Positions 31,897 to 41,086 of a DNA stretch of 64,000 bases are shown here, piece by piece. The notes under the pieces were generated by a model. The model was not told where the DNA came from and made no database searches. It saw only the letters and a list, made by a program, of their open reading frames with translations. The first letter of the stretch is position 1, and each line of letters opens with the position of its first letter. A program made the position numbers and the translations under genes. Location: assembly GCF_937988725.1 (NCBI RefSeq), contig NZ_CALKHS010000010.1, positions 372,001-436,000 on the forward strand. Reading direction: 5' to 3'. Source of the stretch: an uncultured Castellaniella sp. (GTDB lineage: Bacteria > Pseudomonadota > Gammaproteobacteria > Burkholderiales > Burkholderiaceae_B).

Positions 31897-34275
31897 TCAG
31901 GCGGCGACCTTGGTGTCGGCCAGCCGCTGCCAGGTATCCACCACCGTGTCCGGATTCAGGGACATGGACAGGATGCCTTCGTCGCGCAGCCACTGGGCCA
32001 GGTCGGGGTGATCGCTGGGGCCCTGGCCGCAGATGCCGACGTACTTGCCGGCCTTCAGGCAGGCCTGGATGGCGCGGCGCAGCATGAACTGCACGGCCGG
32101 ATCGCGCTCGTCGAAATCGGCCGCCAGCAGTTCCATGCCCGAATCGCGGTCCAGACCCAGGGTCAGCTGGGTCATGTCGTTGGATCCGATCGAGAAGCCG
32201 TCGAAGTACTGCAGGAATTCATCGGCCAGGATGGCATTGGTGGGGACCTCGCACATCATGATCAGACGCAGGCCGTTGTCGCCGCGCTTCAGGCCGTGCG
32301 ACGCCAGCAGTTCCACCACGCGCTGCGCCTGGCCCAGGGTGCGCACGAAGGGCACCATGATTTCCACATTGGTCAGGCCCATCTCGTCGCGGACTTTCTT
32401 CAGGGCTTCGCATTCCATGCGGAAGCATTCCGCGAAGTCCTCGGAGATGTAGCGCGACGCCCCGCGGAAGCCCAGCATGGGGTTCTCTTCCTCGGGCTCG
32501 TAGCGCGAGCCGCCCACCAGCTTGCGGTATTCGTTGGACTTGAAGTCCGACAGGCGCACGATGACGGGCTTCGGATAGAAGGCGGCGCCGATGGTGGCGA
32601 TGCCTTCGGCCAGTTTTTCCACGAAGAAGGCGCGCGGGCTGGCATAGCCCCGGGCGGCGGATTCCACGGCCTTTTTCAGGTCGCCGTCCACGTTGGGATA
32701 GTCCAGGATGGCCTTGGGGTGGACGTTGATGTTGTTGTTGATGATGAATTCCAGCCGGGCCAGCCCCACGCCCCCATTGGGAATCTGGGAGAAGTCGAAG
32801 GCCAGCTGCGGGTTGCCGACGTTCATCATGACCTTCAGGCCGATGTCGGGCATCTCGCCCCAGCGGACTTCCTCGATCTCGGTCTCGATCAGGCCATCGT
32901 AGATGTGGCCCTCGTCGCCTTCGGCGCAGGACACCGTGACCTCGCGCCCGTTGGCCAGCACGTCGGTGGCGTCGGCGCAGCCGACCACCGCCGGAATGCC
33001 GAGTTCGCGCGCGATGATGGCCGCGTGGCAGGTGCGCCCGCCCCGGTTGGTGACGATGGCCGATGCCAGCTTCATGACCGGTTCCCAGTTGGGGTCGGTC
33101 ATGTCCGTGACCAGGATGTCGCCCGAGCGGACCTTGTCCATTTCGGATGCGTCCGCCACCACGCGCACGGTGCCCGAGCCGATCTTCTGGCCGATGGCCC
33201 GGCCGCGCACCAGGACTTCGCCCGTGGCTTTCAGGCGATAGCGTTCCTGCACGTCATGGTGCCCCTGCTGGGACTTCACGGTTTCCGGGCGGGCCTGCAG
33301 GATGTAGAGCTTGCCGTCGATGCCGTCGCGGCCCCATTCGATGTCCATGGGTCGCTGGTAGTGCTTCTCGATGATGGTCGCATAGCGCGCCAGTTCGATG
33401 ATCTCGTCGTCGGTCAGGGAGTAGCGGTTGCGTTCCGAGGCCGGGACTTCCACGGTGCGCACGGCATGGCCCGAGGCGCGCTGCTCGTCGAATTCCATCT
33501 TGATGAGCTTCGAGCCGATGCGGCGGCTGATGACGGGATAGTGGCCGGCGGCCAGCGTGGGCTTGAAGACGTAGAACTCGTCAGGATTCACGGCGCCCTG
33601 GACCACGGTTTCGCCCAGGCCGTAGGACGAGGTGATGAAGACGACGTCCTTGAAGCCGGATTCCGTGTCCAGCGTGAACATCACGCCGGCGCTGCCCTTG
33701 TCCGAACGCACCATGCGCTGGATGCCGGCAGACAGGGCGACCTCGGCGTGCGCATAGCCTTTGTGCACGCGATAGGAAATCGCGCGGTCGTTGTACAGGG
33801 ACGCGAACACGTGGCGGATCTTTTCCAGCACGTCGTCGATGCCGACCACGTTCAGGTAGGTTTCCTGCTGGCCGGCGAAGGACGCATCGGGCAGGTCTTC
33901 GGCGGTGGCCGACGAGCGCACGGCGAACGAGCCCTTGCCGTCGGCATCCAGCTGGGCGAAGGCGCCGCGGATGGCCTGTTCGAAGGCGGCCGGGAACGGG
34001 GTGTCGATCACCCACTGGCGGATTTCCGCGCCGGCGGCGGCCAGTTCGCGCACGTCGTCGGCATTCAGGGCGTCCAGGCGCGCCTTGATGCGGTCGTCCA
34101 GCCCGGTGGATTTCAGGAAATCGCGAAATGCGTCCGCGGTGGTCGCGAAGCCGCCCGGCACCCGGACCCCGGCGCCGGCCAGCTGGCTGATCATTTCACC
34201 GAGAGAAGCGTTCTTACCCCCTACCGAGTCCACGTCCGACATGCGGAGCTGCTCGAAAGATACAACGTACGACAT
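31897..34275 (-). CDS. ppsA: Phosphoenolpyruvate synthase
   Basis: Converts pyruvate and ATP to PEP, AMP and phosphate during gluconeogenesis. At 792 residues it matches E. coli PpsA exactly. Domains in order: N-terminal ATP-grasp ([32 protein letters not shown]), the phosphohistidine swivelling domain with the catalytic histidine in [20 protein letters not shown], and the C-terminal PEP/pyruvate barrel ([20 protein letters not shown]). AAAGGTG precedes the ATG. It is divergent from its regulator ppsR and ends in a strong terminator. Confidence 0.97.
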   Translation of the reverse strand: MSYVVSFEQLRMSDVDSVGGKNASLGEMISQLAGAGVRVPGGFATTADAFRDFLKSTGLDDRIKARLDALNADDVRELAAAGAEIRQWVIDTPFPAAFEQAIRGAFAQLDADGKGSFAVRSSATAEDLPDASFAGQQETYLNVVGIDDVLEKIRHVFASLYNDRAISYRVHKGYAHAEVALSAGIQRMVRSDKGSAGVMFTLDTESGFKDVVFITSSYGLGETVVQGAVNPDEFYVFKPTLAAGHYPVISRRIGSKLIKMEFDEQRASGHAVRTVEVPASERNRYSLTDDEIIELARYATIIEKHYQRPMDIEWGRDGIDGKLYILQARPETVKSQQGHHDVQERYRLKATGEVLVRGRAIGQKIGSGTVRVVADASEMDKVRSGDILVTDMTDPNWEPVMKLASAIVTNRGGRTCHAAIIARELGIPAVVGCADATDVLANGREVTVSCAEGDEGHIYDGLIETEIEEVRWGEMPDIGLKVMMNVGNPQLAFDFSQIPNGGVGLARLEFIINNNINVHPKAILDYPNVDGDLKKAVESAARGYASPRAFFVEKLAEGIATIGAAFYPKPVIVRLSDFKSNEYRKLVGGSRYEPEEENPMLGFRGASRYISEDFAECFRMECEALKKVRDEMGLTNVEIMVPFVRTLGQAQRVVELLASHGLKRGDNGLRLIMMCEVPTNAILADEFLQYFDGFSIGSNDMTQLTLGLDRDSGMELLAADFDERDPAVQFMLRRAIQACLKAGKYVGICGQGPSDHPDLAQWLRDEGILSMSLNPDTVVDTWQRLADTKVAA

Positions 34276-34491
34276 GATGTCACCTTTGAGATAGAAAAAG
34301 CGTGTTTGCGGGACGCACGCCGCCCGGGGGGCAAAGCCCCGGGAACGCGGACCGCGCGGCGGCGGATGCCCTGGAAAGGCATCGGCCGCCTGCGGCCGGC
34401 ATGCGTCCGGCAAACCAGCCTTGCCTGACCATCAGGTGACTGGTAACCTTCGCGGATTGTACCGTTTCTCAGGCCTGGTGGTTCAAAATCC
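34276..34491. promoter_or_regulatory. Structured intergenic region between divergent ppsA and ppsR
   Basis: This 216-base gap contains three perfect stems: CCCGGGG/CCCCGGG (34323-34343), GATGCC/GGCATC (34365-34383) and GGCCG/CGGCC (34384-34397). All would lie in the leader of the minus-strand ppsA mRNA. The part nearest ppsR (34440-34491) is richer in AT and probably holds its promoter. No small gene was seen. Confidence 0.45.
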
Positions 34492-35325
34492 ATGATCGAT
34501 CCCGTCATCGAACGCCCCGTGTTCATCGTCTCGGACAGCACCGGGATTACCGCTGAAACCTTCAGCCATGCGGTTCTGTCGCAATTCGAGGAAATCGCCT
34601 TCCAGGCGGTGCGCCTGCCCTTCATCGACTCGGTCGAGAAGGCCGACGCCGCCGCGCGGCGCATCACCCTGCGGGCGGACCAGGGCGGCCCCCCGCCCCT
34701 GGTGTTCAGCACGCTGGTCGATCCGGAAATCGCCGACCGCATCCGCGAGGCCCCCTGCATCTTCCTGGACCTGTTCGGCGCCTTCGTGCAGCACCTGGAA
34801 GGCGTGCTGGGCGTGAAATCCAGCCGCTCGGTGGGCCGTTCGCACACCAACGGCCTGTCCAAGCAATACAACAACCGCATCGAAGCCATCAATTTCAGCC
34901 TGGCCCACGACGACGGCCAGTACATCCAGGGCCTGGAACAGGCCGACGTCATCCTGGTGGGGGTGTCGCGCTGCGGCAAGACCCCCACCAGCCTGTACCT
35001 GGCCATGCAGTACGCGGTCAAGGCGGCCAACTACCCCCTGATCCCGGAAGATTTCGACCGGGGCGCGCTGCCCGCCACGCTGCTGCCCTTCCGGCGCAAG
35101 CTGTTCGGCCTGTCGATCCAGCCCGAGCGCCTGGCGGAAGTGCGCAACGAGCGCCGGCCCAACAGCACCTATGCGTCCCTGAAGCAATGCCGCCAGGAAA
35201 TCGCCGACGCGGAACGCCTGATGCGCATGGAAAACATCCCGTGGCTGTCCACCACGACGCGCTCCATCGAAGAAATCTCCACCAAGATCCTGGACGAGGT
35301 CGGGCTGGACCGCACCACCTACTGA
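34492..35325 (+). CDS. ppsR: PEP synthetase regulatory protein (bifunctional kinase/pyrophosphorylase)
   Basis: Inactivates PpsA by ADP-dependent phosphorylation of a threonine next to the catalytic histidine and reactivates it by phosphate-dependent dephosphorylation. It is 277 residues. The N-terminus has FIVSDSTGITAETFSHAVLSQF; the P-loop-like motif is VGVSRCGKTPTSLYLA; the block SHTNGLSKQYNNRIEAINF is typical of the DUF299 family. It is divergent from its target ppsA, the usual arrangement. Confidence 0.96.
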   Translation: MIDPVIERPVFIVSDSTGITAETFSHAVLSQFEEIAFQAVRLPFIDSVEKADAAARRITLRADQGGPPPLVFSTLVDPEIADRIREAPCIFLDLFGAFVQHLEGVLGVKSSRSVGRSHTNGLSKQYNNRIEAINFSLAHDDGQYIQGLEQADVILVGVSRCGKTPTSLYLAMQYAVKAANYPLIPEDFDRGALPATLLPFRRKLFGLSIQPERLAEVRNERRPNSTYASLKQCRQEIADAERLMRMENIPWLSTTTRSIEEISTKILDEVGLDRTTY

Positions 35326-35383
35326 ACGAAGGCCGCCGCGCAGGGGACGCGCCGTCTGGGCGGCTCCCCCGGATCGCGCGGAT

Positions 35384-36184
35384 TCAGCTTCCCTGCTGCC
35401 GGCGCTGCTCGAACAGGCAGATGGCTGCGGCGGCCGCGACGTTCAGGGACTCGACCCCCGCGGACTGCGGAATGTGCACCCGCCAGTCGGCGGCCTCCAG
35501 CAGATCGGCCGCCACGCCGCGTCCTTCATTGCCGAACAGCCAGGCGCAGGGCTGCCGCAGATCCTGGCGATGCACGGACTGCGCCCGTTCCAGGGTGGTG
35601 GCCGCCAGGGGCACCCGCAGGCGATCGCGCAGGGCCTGCAGATCGGCGTGCTCATGGATGTCCAGGGCGAAGTGGGCGCCCTGCCCGCTGCGCAGCGTTT
35701 TAGGCGACCAGGCCGCCGCGCAGCCCTCCGACAGATAGGCGGCCGACAGACCGGCGGCGGCGGCCGTGCGCAACAGGGTGCCCAGATTGCCGGGATCCTG
35801 CACCCGGTCCAGCCACAGGCAGCCCTCCGTGATCCGGTCCGGCAAAACCGGCACGGGCGGTTCCACCAGGAAAAAGACGGCGGGACCGTGCTCCACCTGG
35901 GACAGCATCCGCGCAAGATGATCCTCGAGCACGATGCGGCGCGTGGTCTCGCAGTCCTGCCACAGGGGCTTGATCCAGCCCGGAGACTGCGCCTGGATCG
36001 CCTCGCTGACGATCAGGGCCTGCGGCGGACCGTTGTGCTCCAGCCAGGCGCGGCACAGGTGCTCGCCTTCCAGAATGACGCGGCTTTCGCGACGGCCGGG
36101 CCGGCCCTGGGCCAGGCGCAGCCAGAGCCGGTAATCCGGATTGTCGCGCGAGGCGATGTGCCGCACGGGCGCCGCGATGCTCAT
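35384..36184 (-). CDS. TrmH/SpoU-family RNA methyltransferase
   Basis: SAM-dependent ribose methyltransferase with a trefoil knot, 266 residues. The three SpoU motifs are present: [27 protein letters not shown] and [18 protein letters not shown]. An N-terminal substrate-binding domain (about residues 1-100) starts [17 protein letters not shown]. The target is probably rRNA (RlmB-like), but tRNA cannot be excluded. It overlaps rnhB by four bases and is the last gene of the rpsB-to-rnhB block. Confidence 0.9.
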   Translation of the reverse strand: MSIAAPVRHIASRDNPDYRLWLRLAQGRPGRRESRVILEGEHLCRAWLEHNGPPQALIVSEAIQAQSPGWIKPLWQDCETTRRIVLEDHLARMLSQVEHGPAVFFLVEPPVPVLPDRITEGCLWLDRVQDPGNLGTLLRTAAAAGLSAAYLSEGCAAAWSPKTLRSGQGAHFALDIHEHADLQALRDRLRVPLAATTLERAQSVHRQDLRQPCAWLFGNEGRGVAADLLEAADWRVHIPQSAGVESLNVAAAAAICLFEQRRQQGS

Positions 36185-36801
36185 GCCTGGGTATCCTGTA
36201 GAAGCCGCCGGACGGGGGCGAAACTGCGCCGGTGCGCCGGGCAGGGACCGAATTGCATCAGGCGCTCCAGATGCAGCGCCGTGCCATAGCCTTTGTGCTG
36301 GTCGAAGGCATAGCCCGGATACTGGGCGTGCAAAGCCAGGCAGCAGGCGTCGCGGGCGGTCTTGGCCAGAATCGAGGCGGCCGAAATGGCGGGCTCCAGG
36401 GCGTCGCCGCCGATCACGGCGCGCGCGGCGCACGGCAGTCCCGCCGGCAGGCGGTTGCCGTCCACCAGGATCAGCCGCGGCGGACGCGAAAGCGCGGCGC
36501 ACGCCTGGCTCATGGCCAGCAGCGTCGCCTGCAGGATGTTCACGCGGTCGATCGTCTCGACGTCCGCCTGGGCGATGGCCCAGGCCAGCGCCCGCTCGCG
36601 GATCTGCTGCGCCAGGACCTCGCGCCGCCGGGCGCTGAGCTTCTTCGAATCCGCCAGTCCTTCGATGGGACGATCGGGGTCCAGGATGACGGCGGCGGCG
36701 AAGACCGGCCCCGCCAGCGGCCCCCTGCCCGCCTCGTCCACTCCGGCGATCCAGTCCGGCGCAGGCGGCGGCGCCGTGAACAGCTCAGGCTGCATGATCA
36801 T
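36181..36801 (-). CDS. rnhB: Ribonuclease HII
   Basis: Removes RNA from RNA-DNA hybrids and single ribonucleotides, 206 residues. Active-site blocks are [20 protein letters not shown] (the DEAGRG carboxylates), [11 protein letters not shown] and the second aspartate in LILVDGN. Two ATGs (36801 and 36795) overlap the lpxB end; the first has a GAG 6 bases upstream and was taken. lpxA-lpxB-rnhB is a conserved order. Confidence 0.95.
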   Translation of the reverse strand: MIMQPELFTAPPPAPDWIAGVDEAGRGPLAGPVFAAAVILDPDRPIEGLADSKKLSARRREVLAQQIRERALAWAIAQADVETIDRVNILQATLLAMSQACAALSRPPRLILVDGNRLPAGLPCAARAVIGGDALEPAISAASILAKTARDACCLALHAQYPGYAFDQHKGYGTALHLERLMQFGPCPAHRRSFAPVRRLLQDTQA

Positions 36802-38014
36802 GGCAGACTCGCAGAATGGCTTCGGCGGCCAGGCCCGGCGTATCGCGGTCAAGGGTCTCGTGCAGGGCGGCGAAGCGCCGCGCCACCCGCTGGCCATGGT
36901 CGCGGTCGCTCAGCGCCACCCAGGTCTGTTCCGCCAGGGCCTCCGGCGTGGCGGCTTCCTGCAGCAGTTCGGGCACGACGAATTCCCGCTCCAGGATGTT
37001 GGGCAGGCCCACCCAGGGCAGGCTGGGCGCGTCCTGGCCGGACTTCCAGGCCATGATGCGCCGCATCCAGGGGCTGATGACGTAGGAGATGACCAGAGGC
37101 CGCTTGAACAGGGCGGCCTCCAGCGTCGCTGTGCCGCTGGCGACCAGCACGGCGTCCGCGGCCTCCATCGCATGCCAGGCGACCGGCCATTCCGCGGAAT
37201 CCAGCCCGTCCTGGCGCGACGCGACGCCGGGCTCGGACGGCAGCGTTTCCAGCACCCGGCATTCCGGCACCGGAATCTGCGCCAGGATGGCCTCGAACTG
37301 GGCGCGGCGCCGGGCGTTGACGACGGGCACGACGATCTGCAGATCCGGATCCTGACGCAGCAGGAGTTGCGCCGCCTGGAGGAACCGGGGCGCCAGCAGG
37401 CGCACTTCGGACTCCCGGCTGCCGGGCATCAGCGCCAGGACCCGGCGCCCCGGATCCAGGTTCAGCGCGGCCCGGGCCGCCGCGCGGTCGGGCGCCTTGG
37501 GGATGAGTTCCGCCAGGGGGTGTCCCACGTAGGTGACGGGAACGCCCTGCTCGCGATAGAGATCGACCTCGAAGGGGAACAGCACCAGCATGTGCGACAC
37601 CGCCCGGCGGATCTGGTGGATGCGCTCGAAGCGCCAGGCCCAGATCGACGGACCGACGAAATGCACGGTGGGAATGCCGGCCGCCCGCAGTTTTTCTTCC
37701 AGCCGCAGATTGAAATCGGGCGCATCGACCCCGACGAACACGTCGGGACGCTCGGCCAGGACGCGGCGTCGGGTGTCGCGCCAGGTGCGGATCAAGCGCG
37801 GCGCCTGCCGCAGCGCATCGACGTAGCCGAAGACCGACAGGGCATCCATGGGATGCCAGGCCTGAAAGCCCGCGCGGGCCATCGCCGGACCGCCGATGCC
37901 CGCCGCCGCAGCGGAGGGATCCCGCGCCCGCAGCCCCCGGATCATGCGGGCGGCCAGCAGGTCCCCGGAGGGTTCGCCCGCGACGATGGCGGCGCGGATT
38001 CCAGGAGCCGTCAT
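36785..38014 (-). CDS. lpxB: Lipid-A-disaccharide synthase
   Basis: Peripheral inner-membrane glycosyltransferase joining UDP-2,3-diacylglucosamine and lipid X, 409 residues. N-terminal block [19 protein letters not shown], central [14 protein letters not shown], and the nucleotide-sugar region [19 protein letters not shown] (here with SGTATLEA intact). Follows lpxA after 58 bases and overlaps rnhB. Confidence 0.95.
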   Translation of the reverse strand: MTAPGIRAAIVAGEPSGDLLAARMIRGLRARDPSAAAAGIGGPAMARAGFQAWHPMDALSVFGYVDALRQAPRLIRTWRDTRRRVLAERPDVFVGVDAPDFNLRLEEKLRAAGIPTVHFVGPSIWAWRFERIHQIRRAVSHMLVLFPFEVDLYREQGVPVTYVGHPLAELIPKAPDRAAARAALNLDPGRRVLALMPGSRESEVRLLAPRFLQAAQLLLRQDPDLQIVVPVVNARRRAQFEAILAQIPVPECRVLETLPSEPGVASRQDGLDSAEWPVAWHAMEAADAVLVASGTATLEAALFKRPLVISYVISPWMRRIMAWKSGQDAPSLPWVGLPNILEREFVVPELLQEAATPEALAEQTWVALSDRDHGQRVARRFAALHETLDRDTPGLAAEAILRVCHDHAA

Positions 38015-38072
38015 GGCCGGCCCGGGCGGCCTCGCGCCGGATCGTTCGCAGGGCCGGACCGGCTCGGTGCGA

Positions 38073-38870
38073 TCATGGGCGCGCGATGCCCCGATTGGAT
38101 GCCCGCAGGAAATCCAGCAGCGTCTGCACGGCGGGGGCCTCGGCCGGATGATCCGCCTGCAAGGCCGCCAGCGCCTGGATCGCCTGTTCGACGTCCAGCT
38201 TGCGGCGATACAGGATCTTGTAGGCGTCTTTCAAGACCTGGATGTCGGCGGCGGTGAAGCCTCGCCGGCTCAGGCCTTCGGAGTTGATGCCGACCGGCCG
38301 GAAGGAATCCCCCGCGCCGATCACGTAGGGCGGAACGTCCTGGCGCACGGAACTGGTGCCGCCGATCATGGTGTGCGCCCCGATGCGGACGAACTGGTGC
38401 ACGGCCGACAGCCCGCCCACGATCGCCCAGTCGCCGATATGGATGTGTCCGGCGAGCTGGACGCTGTTGGCCATGACGATGTGGCTGCCCAACTGACAAT
38501 CATGGGCGATGTGCACGTAGGCCATGATCCAGTTGTCGTCGCCCAGCCGGGTGGCGCCCACGTCCTGCGCGGTGCCGATGTTGACCGTCACGAATTCCCG
38601 GAAGGTGTTGCCGGCGCCGATCTCCAGCGTGGTGGGTTCGCCCTGGTACTTCTTGTCCTGGGGAATGCCGCCGATCGAGCAGAAGCGATAGAAGTGATTG
38701 TCCGGCCCGATGGTGGTGTGCCCGTCGATCACGCAATGCGGTCCGACGCGCGTGCCCGCCCCGAGGCGGACGTGTTCCCCGATGATGCTGTAGGGACCGA
38801 TGCTGACCTTGTCACCCAGCACGGCTCCTGGCGCGACGATGGCCGTGGGATGGATCTGCGCCGCCGTCAT
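38073..38870 (-). CDS. lpxA: UDP-N-acetylglucosamine acyltransferase
   Basis: First enzyme of lipid A synthesis, 265 residues. Left-handed beta-helix hexapeptide repeats begin at once (IHPTAIVAPGAVLGDKVSIG). The catalytic histidine lies in WIMAYVHIAHDCQLG, and the C-terminal helical part includes SEGLSRRGFTAADIQVLKDA. The ATG at 38870 overlaps the fabZ TAA by one base (TAATG). Confidence 0.95.
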   Translation of the reverse strand: MTAAQIHPTAIVAPGAVLGDKVSIGPYSIIGEHVRLGAGTRVGPHCVIDGHTTIGPDNHFYRFCSIGGIPQDKKYQGEPTTLEIGAGNTFREFVTVNIGTAQDVGATRLGDDNWIMAYVHIAHDCQLGSHIVMANSVQLAGHIHIGDWAIVGGLSAVHQFVRIGAHTMIGGTSSVRQDVPPYVIGAGDSFRPVGINSEGLSRRGFTAADIQVLKDAYKILYRRKLDVEQAIQALAALQADHPAEAPAVQTLLDFLRASNRGIARP

Positions 38871-39322
38871 TATTCTTCCAGGATGCGCACCGCGCACATG
38901 ATCTTGGCTTCCGCCGCGATCTGGTCGCCGACCTTGGCCACGGCCGTGTACTTGCAGATCGAGCGGCTGAGCTTGTCGGCGGAGACTTCCATGCGCAACT
39001 GGTCGCCCGGCACGACCGGCCGGCGAAACCGCGCCCCGTCGACGCCCACCAGGTAATAGGCGATCTTGGTGCTGGCCAGGTTGGGCGCCCCGGCATCGGC
39101 GAAGGAAAACAAGGCGGCCGCCTGGGCCAGGGCCTCGATGATCAGCACCCCGGGCATCACGGGGTGATGCGCGAAATGCCCCTGAAAAAACGGTTCGTTA
39201 TAGGTGACATTTTTGATGGCGACGATGCTCTTGCCCGGGTCCATTTCCAGGACGCGGTCCACGAGCAGCATCGGCTGCCGGTGCGGCAGCCGTTCCATGA
39301 TGTCTTTGATATCGAGTTCCAT
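38870..39322 (-). CDS. fabZ: 3-hydroxyacyl-ACP dehydratase FabZ
   Basis: Hot-dog fold dehydratase of fatty acid synthesis, 150 residues. Catalytic histidine and glutamate are in [19 protein letters not shown]; the N-terminus reads [20 protein letters not shown] after a short lead. One-base overlaps with both lpxD (upstream) and lpxA (downstream) place it firmly in the lipid A gene set. Confidence 0.96.
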   Translation of the reverse strand: MELDIKDIMERLPHRQPMLLVDRVLEMDPGKSIVAIKNVTYNEPFFQGHFAHHPVMPGVLIIEALAQAAALFSFADAGAPNLASTKIAYYLVGVDGARFRRPVVPGDQLRMEVSADKLSRSICKYTAVAKVGDQIAAEAKIMCAVRILEE

Positions 39323-40461
39323 TATCGTGTGTCCTGCTTGTTGTTCTTCGGCTCAGCCCGGCTGGCCGCTTGCTGTTCCGCAGCGCGGAGGCGCTTGCGC
39401 AACTGGGCCAGCTGACCGATGACTGCTGCATTATGTTGCCACGCGCCGTGTTCCGCCACGGGAAAGACCCCGGTATAGCGGCCCGCCTTGAGAATATCGG
39501 ACGTCACCGCGGTGCCGCCGGAAATATGCACATCGTCGCCCAGCGTCAGATGCCCGCCGAACATGGCCGCGCCGCCGATCACGCAGCGCCGGCCCATGGT
39601 GGTGGAGCCGGCCACCCCCACGCAGGCGGCCATGGCCGTATGATCCCCGATGCGGCAATTATGACCGATCATGATCTGGTTATCGAGCTTGACGCCATGG
39701 CCCAGCACGGTGTCTTCCACCGCGCCGCGGTCCACCGTGGTGTTGGCGCCGATCTCCACATCGTCGCCGATCCGCACGCCCCCCAGCTGGGCGATCTTCG
39801 CCCAGGCGCCGGGCGTGCGGGGGTCCGGCGCGAAGCCGAAACCGTCCGCCCCCAGCACCACGCCGGAATGCAGGATGGCCCGATCCCCCACCCGCACGCC
39901 GTGATAGAGCGTCACGCGCGCATGCAGGAGACTGTCGCGCCCGATGGCGCAATCCGGTCCGATGATGCAGCCCGCGCCGATGCGCGTGCCGGCGCCGACG
40001 CGCGTGCGGGATTCGATGACCGCCAGCGGCCCGACATGGACGTCGTCCTCGAGGACGGCGTCCGCCGCGATCACGGCGCTGGGATGGATGCCCCGGGGCA
40101 GACCCTCCAGGCGGTGCCGGTCGAACCATTGCGCCAGCAGCGCGTACATGAGATACGGCTGGCTGCACAGCACCGGCACCCAGCCGGGCGGTTCCGGATG
40201 GGCGGTCTGGAAGGCCGCCCAGTCCTCGGCGCGAAGGATCACCGCCGCCGCCCGACACTGGGCGAGTTGCCCTTGCAGGCGCGGATTGGAGAGGAAACTG
40301 ATTTCGGTCGCGCCGGCCGCATTCAGGGATCCGAGCCCCGCTATCGGCAGCGCGTCCGCATCGGCTGCGCCGGTGATGCTGCATCCCAGCCCGACCGAGT
40401 CGGCAGCCTGCAACAGATGTGACAACGCAGGAGCCCGCTGGGGCGCAAGCAACACCGGCAT
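39322..40461 (-). CDS. lpxD: UDP-3-O-(3-hydroxyacyl)glucosamine N-acyltransferase
   Basis: Third acylation step of lipid A, 379 residues, slightly longer than usual because of a hydrophilic C-terminal tail ([14 protein letters not shown]). N-terminal uridine-binding domain ([30 protein letters not shown]) followed by hexapeptide repeats; the catalytic histidine is in [18 protein letters not shown]. It follows skp by 6 bases. Confidence 0.95.
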   Translation of the reverse strand: MPVLLAPQRAPALSHLLQAADSVGLGCSITGAADADALPIAGLGSLNAAGATEISFLSNPRLQGQLAQCRAAAVILRAEDWAAFQTAHPEPPGWVPVLCSQPYLMYALLAQWFDRHRLEGLPRGIHPSAVIAADAVLEDDVHVGPLAVIESRTRVGAGTRIGAGCIIGPDCAIGRDSLLHARVTLYHGVRVGDRAILHSGVVLGADGFGFAPDPRTPGAWAKIAQLGGVRIGDDVEIGANTTVDRGAVEDTVLGHGVKLDNQIMIGHNCRIGDHTAMAACVGVAGSTTMGRRCVIGGAAMFGGHLTLGDDVHISGGTAVTSDILKAGRYTGVFPVAEHGAWQHNAAVIGQLAQLRKRLRAAEQQAASRAEPKNNKQDTR

Positions 40462-40467
40462 CGGGAA

Positions 40468-41019
40468 TCAGCCGCCCAGAGCCTTGATGACCTGGTCGGT
40501 GATGTCCACGCGCGGGCTGACCGTCACGGCGTCCTGGATGATCAGGTCGTAGTTCTGCTGCTCGGCGATCTTCTTGATGGCAGCGTCGGCCTTTTCCACG
40601 ATCGAGGAGAATTCCTCGTTGCGGCGGCGATTGAAGTCTTCCTGGAATTCACGACGCTTGCGCTGCAGGTCGGAATCCATGTCTTGCAGCTGGCGCTGAC
40701 GCTTCACGCGTTCGGCTTCGGACAGCACGGGAGCGTCCTTGTCGAGCTTCTGCGCCTGGGCCCGCAGGCTGTCGGACAGCTTCTGCAGATCCTGGTCGCG
40801 CTTCTTGAATTCGGATTCGATCTTCGCCTGAGCGGCCTTGGCCGGCTTGGAATCGCGCAGGATGCGTTCGGTGCTGACGAAGCCGATCTTGGTGCTCTGG
40901 GCGTAGGACGGGGCGACGAACAGCACCCCCAGACCGATTGCAGCCGCCACGGCCAGGGCACGGTGGCTGGAGACGGCGCGCTGCGCCAACGTTGAAACAT
41001 TCAAACCTGAAAGAATCAT
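40468..41019 (-). CDS. skp: Periplasmic chaperone Skp/OmpH
   Basis: Trimeric holdase for unfolded outer-membrane proteins, 183 residues. The signal peptide is AVAAAIGLGVLFVAPSYAQS. The mature part starts KIGFVSTERILRDSKPAKAA and continues in a long charged coiled coil (about residues 65-140) that forms the tentacles. It follows bamA after 67 bases, as in other proteobacteria. Confidence 0.94.
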   Translation of the reverse strand: MILSGLNVSTLAQRAVSSHRALAVAAAIGLGVLFVAPSYAQSTKIGFVSTERILRDSKPAKAAQAKIESEFKKRDQDLQKLSDSLRAQAQKLDKDAPVLSEAERVKRQRQLQDMDSDLQRKRREFQEDFNRRRNEEFSSIVEKADAAIKKIAEQQNYDLIIQDAVTVSPRVDITDQVIKALGG

Positions 41020-41086
41020 GATGATAAAACCACCTGCCCAAAAGGCTGCGATAAAAAAGAACTATTGTGCCATTAAACGATCGGAA

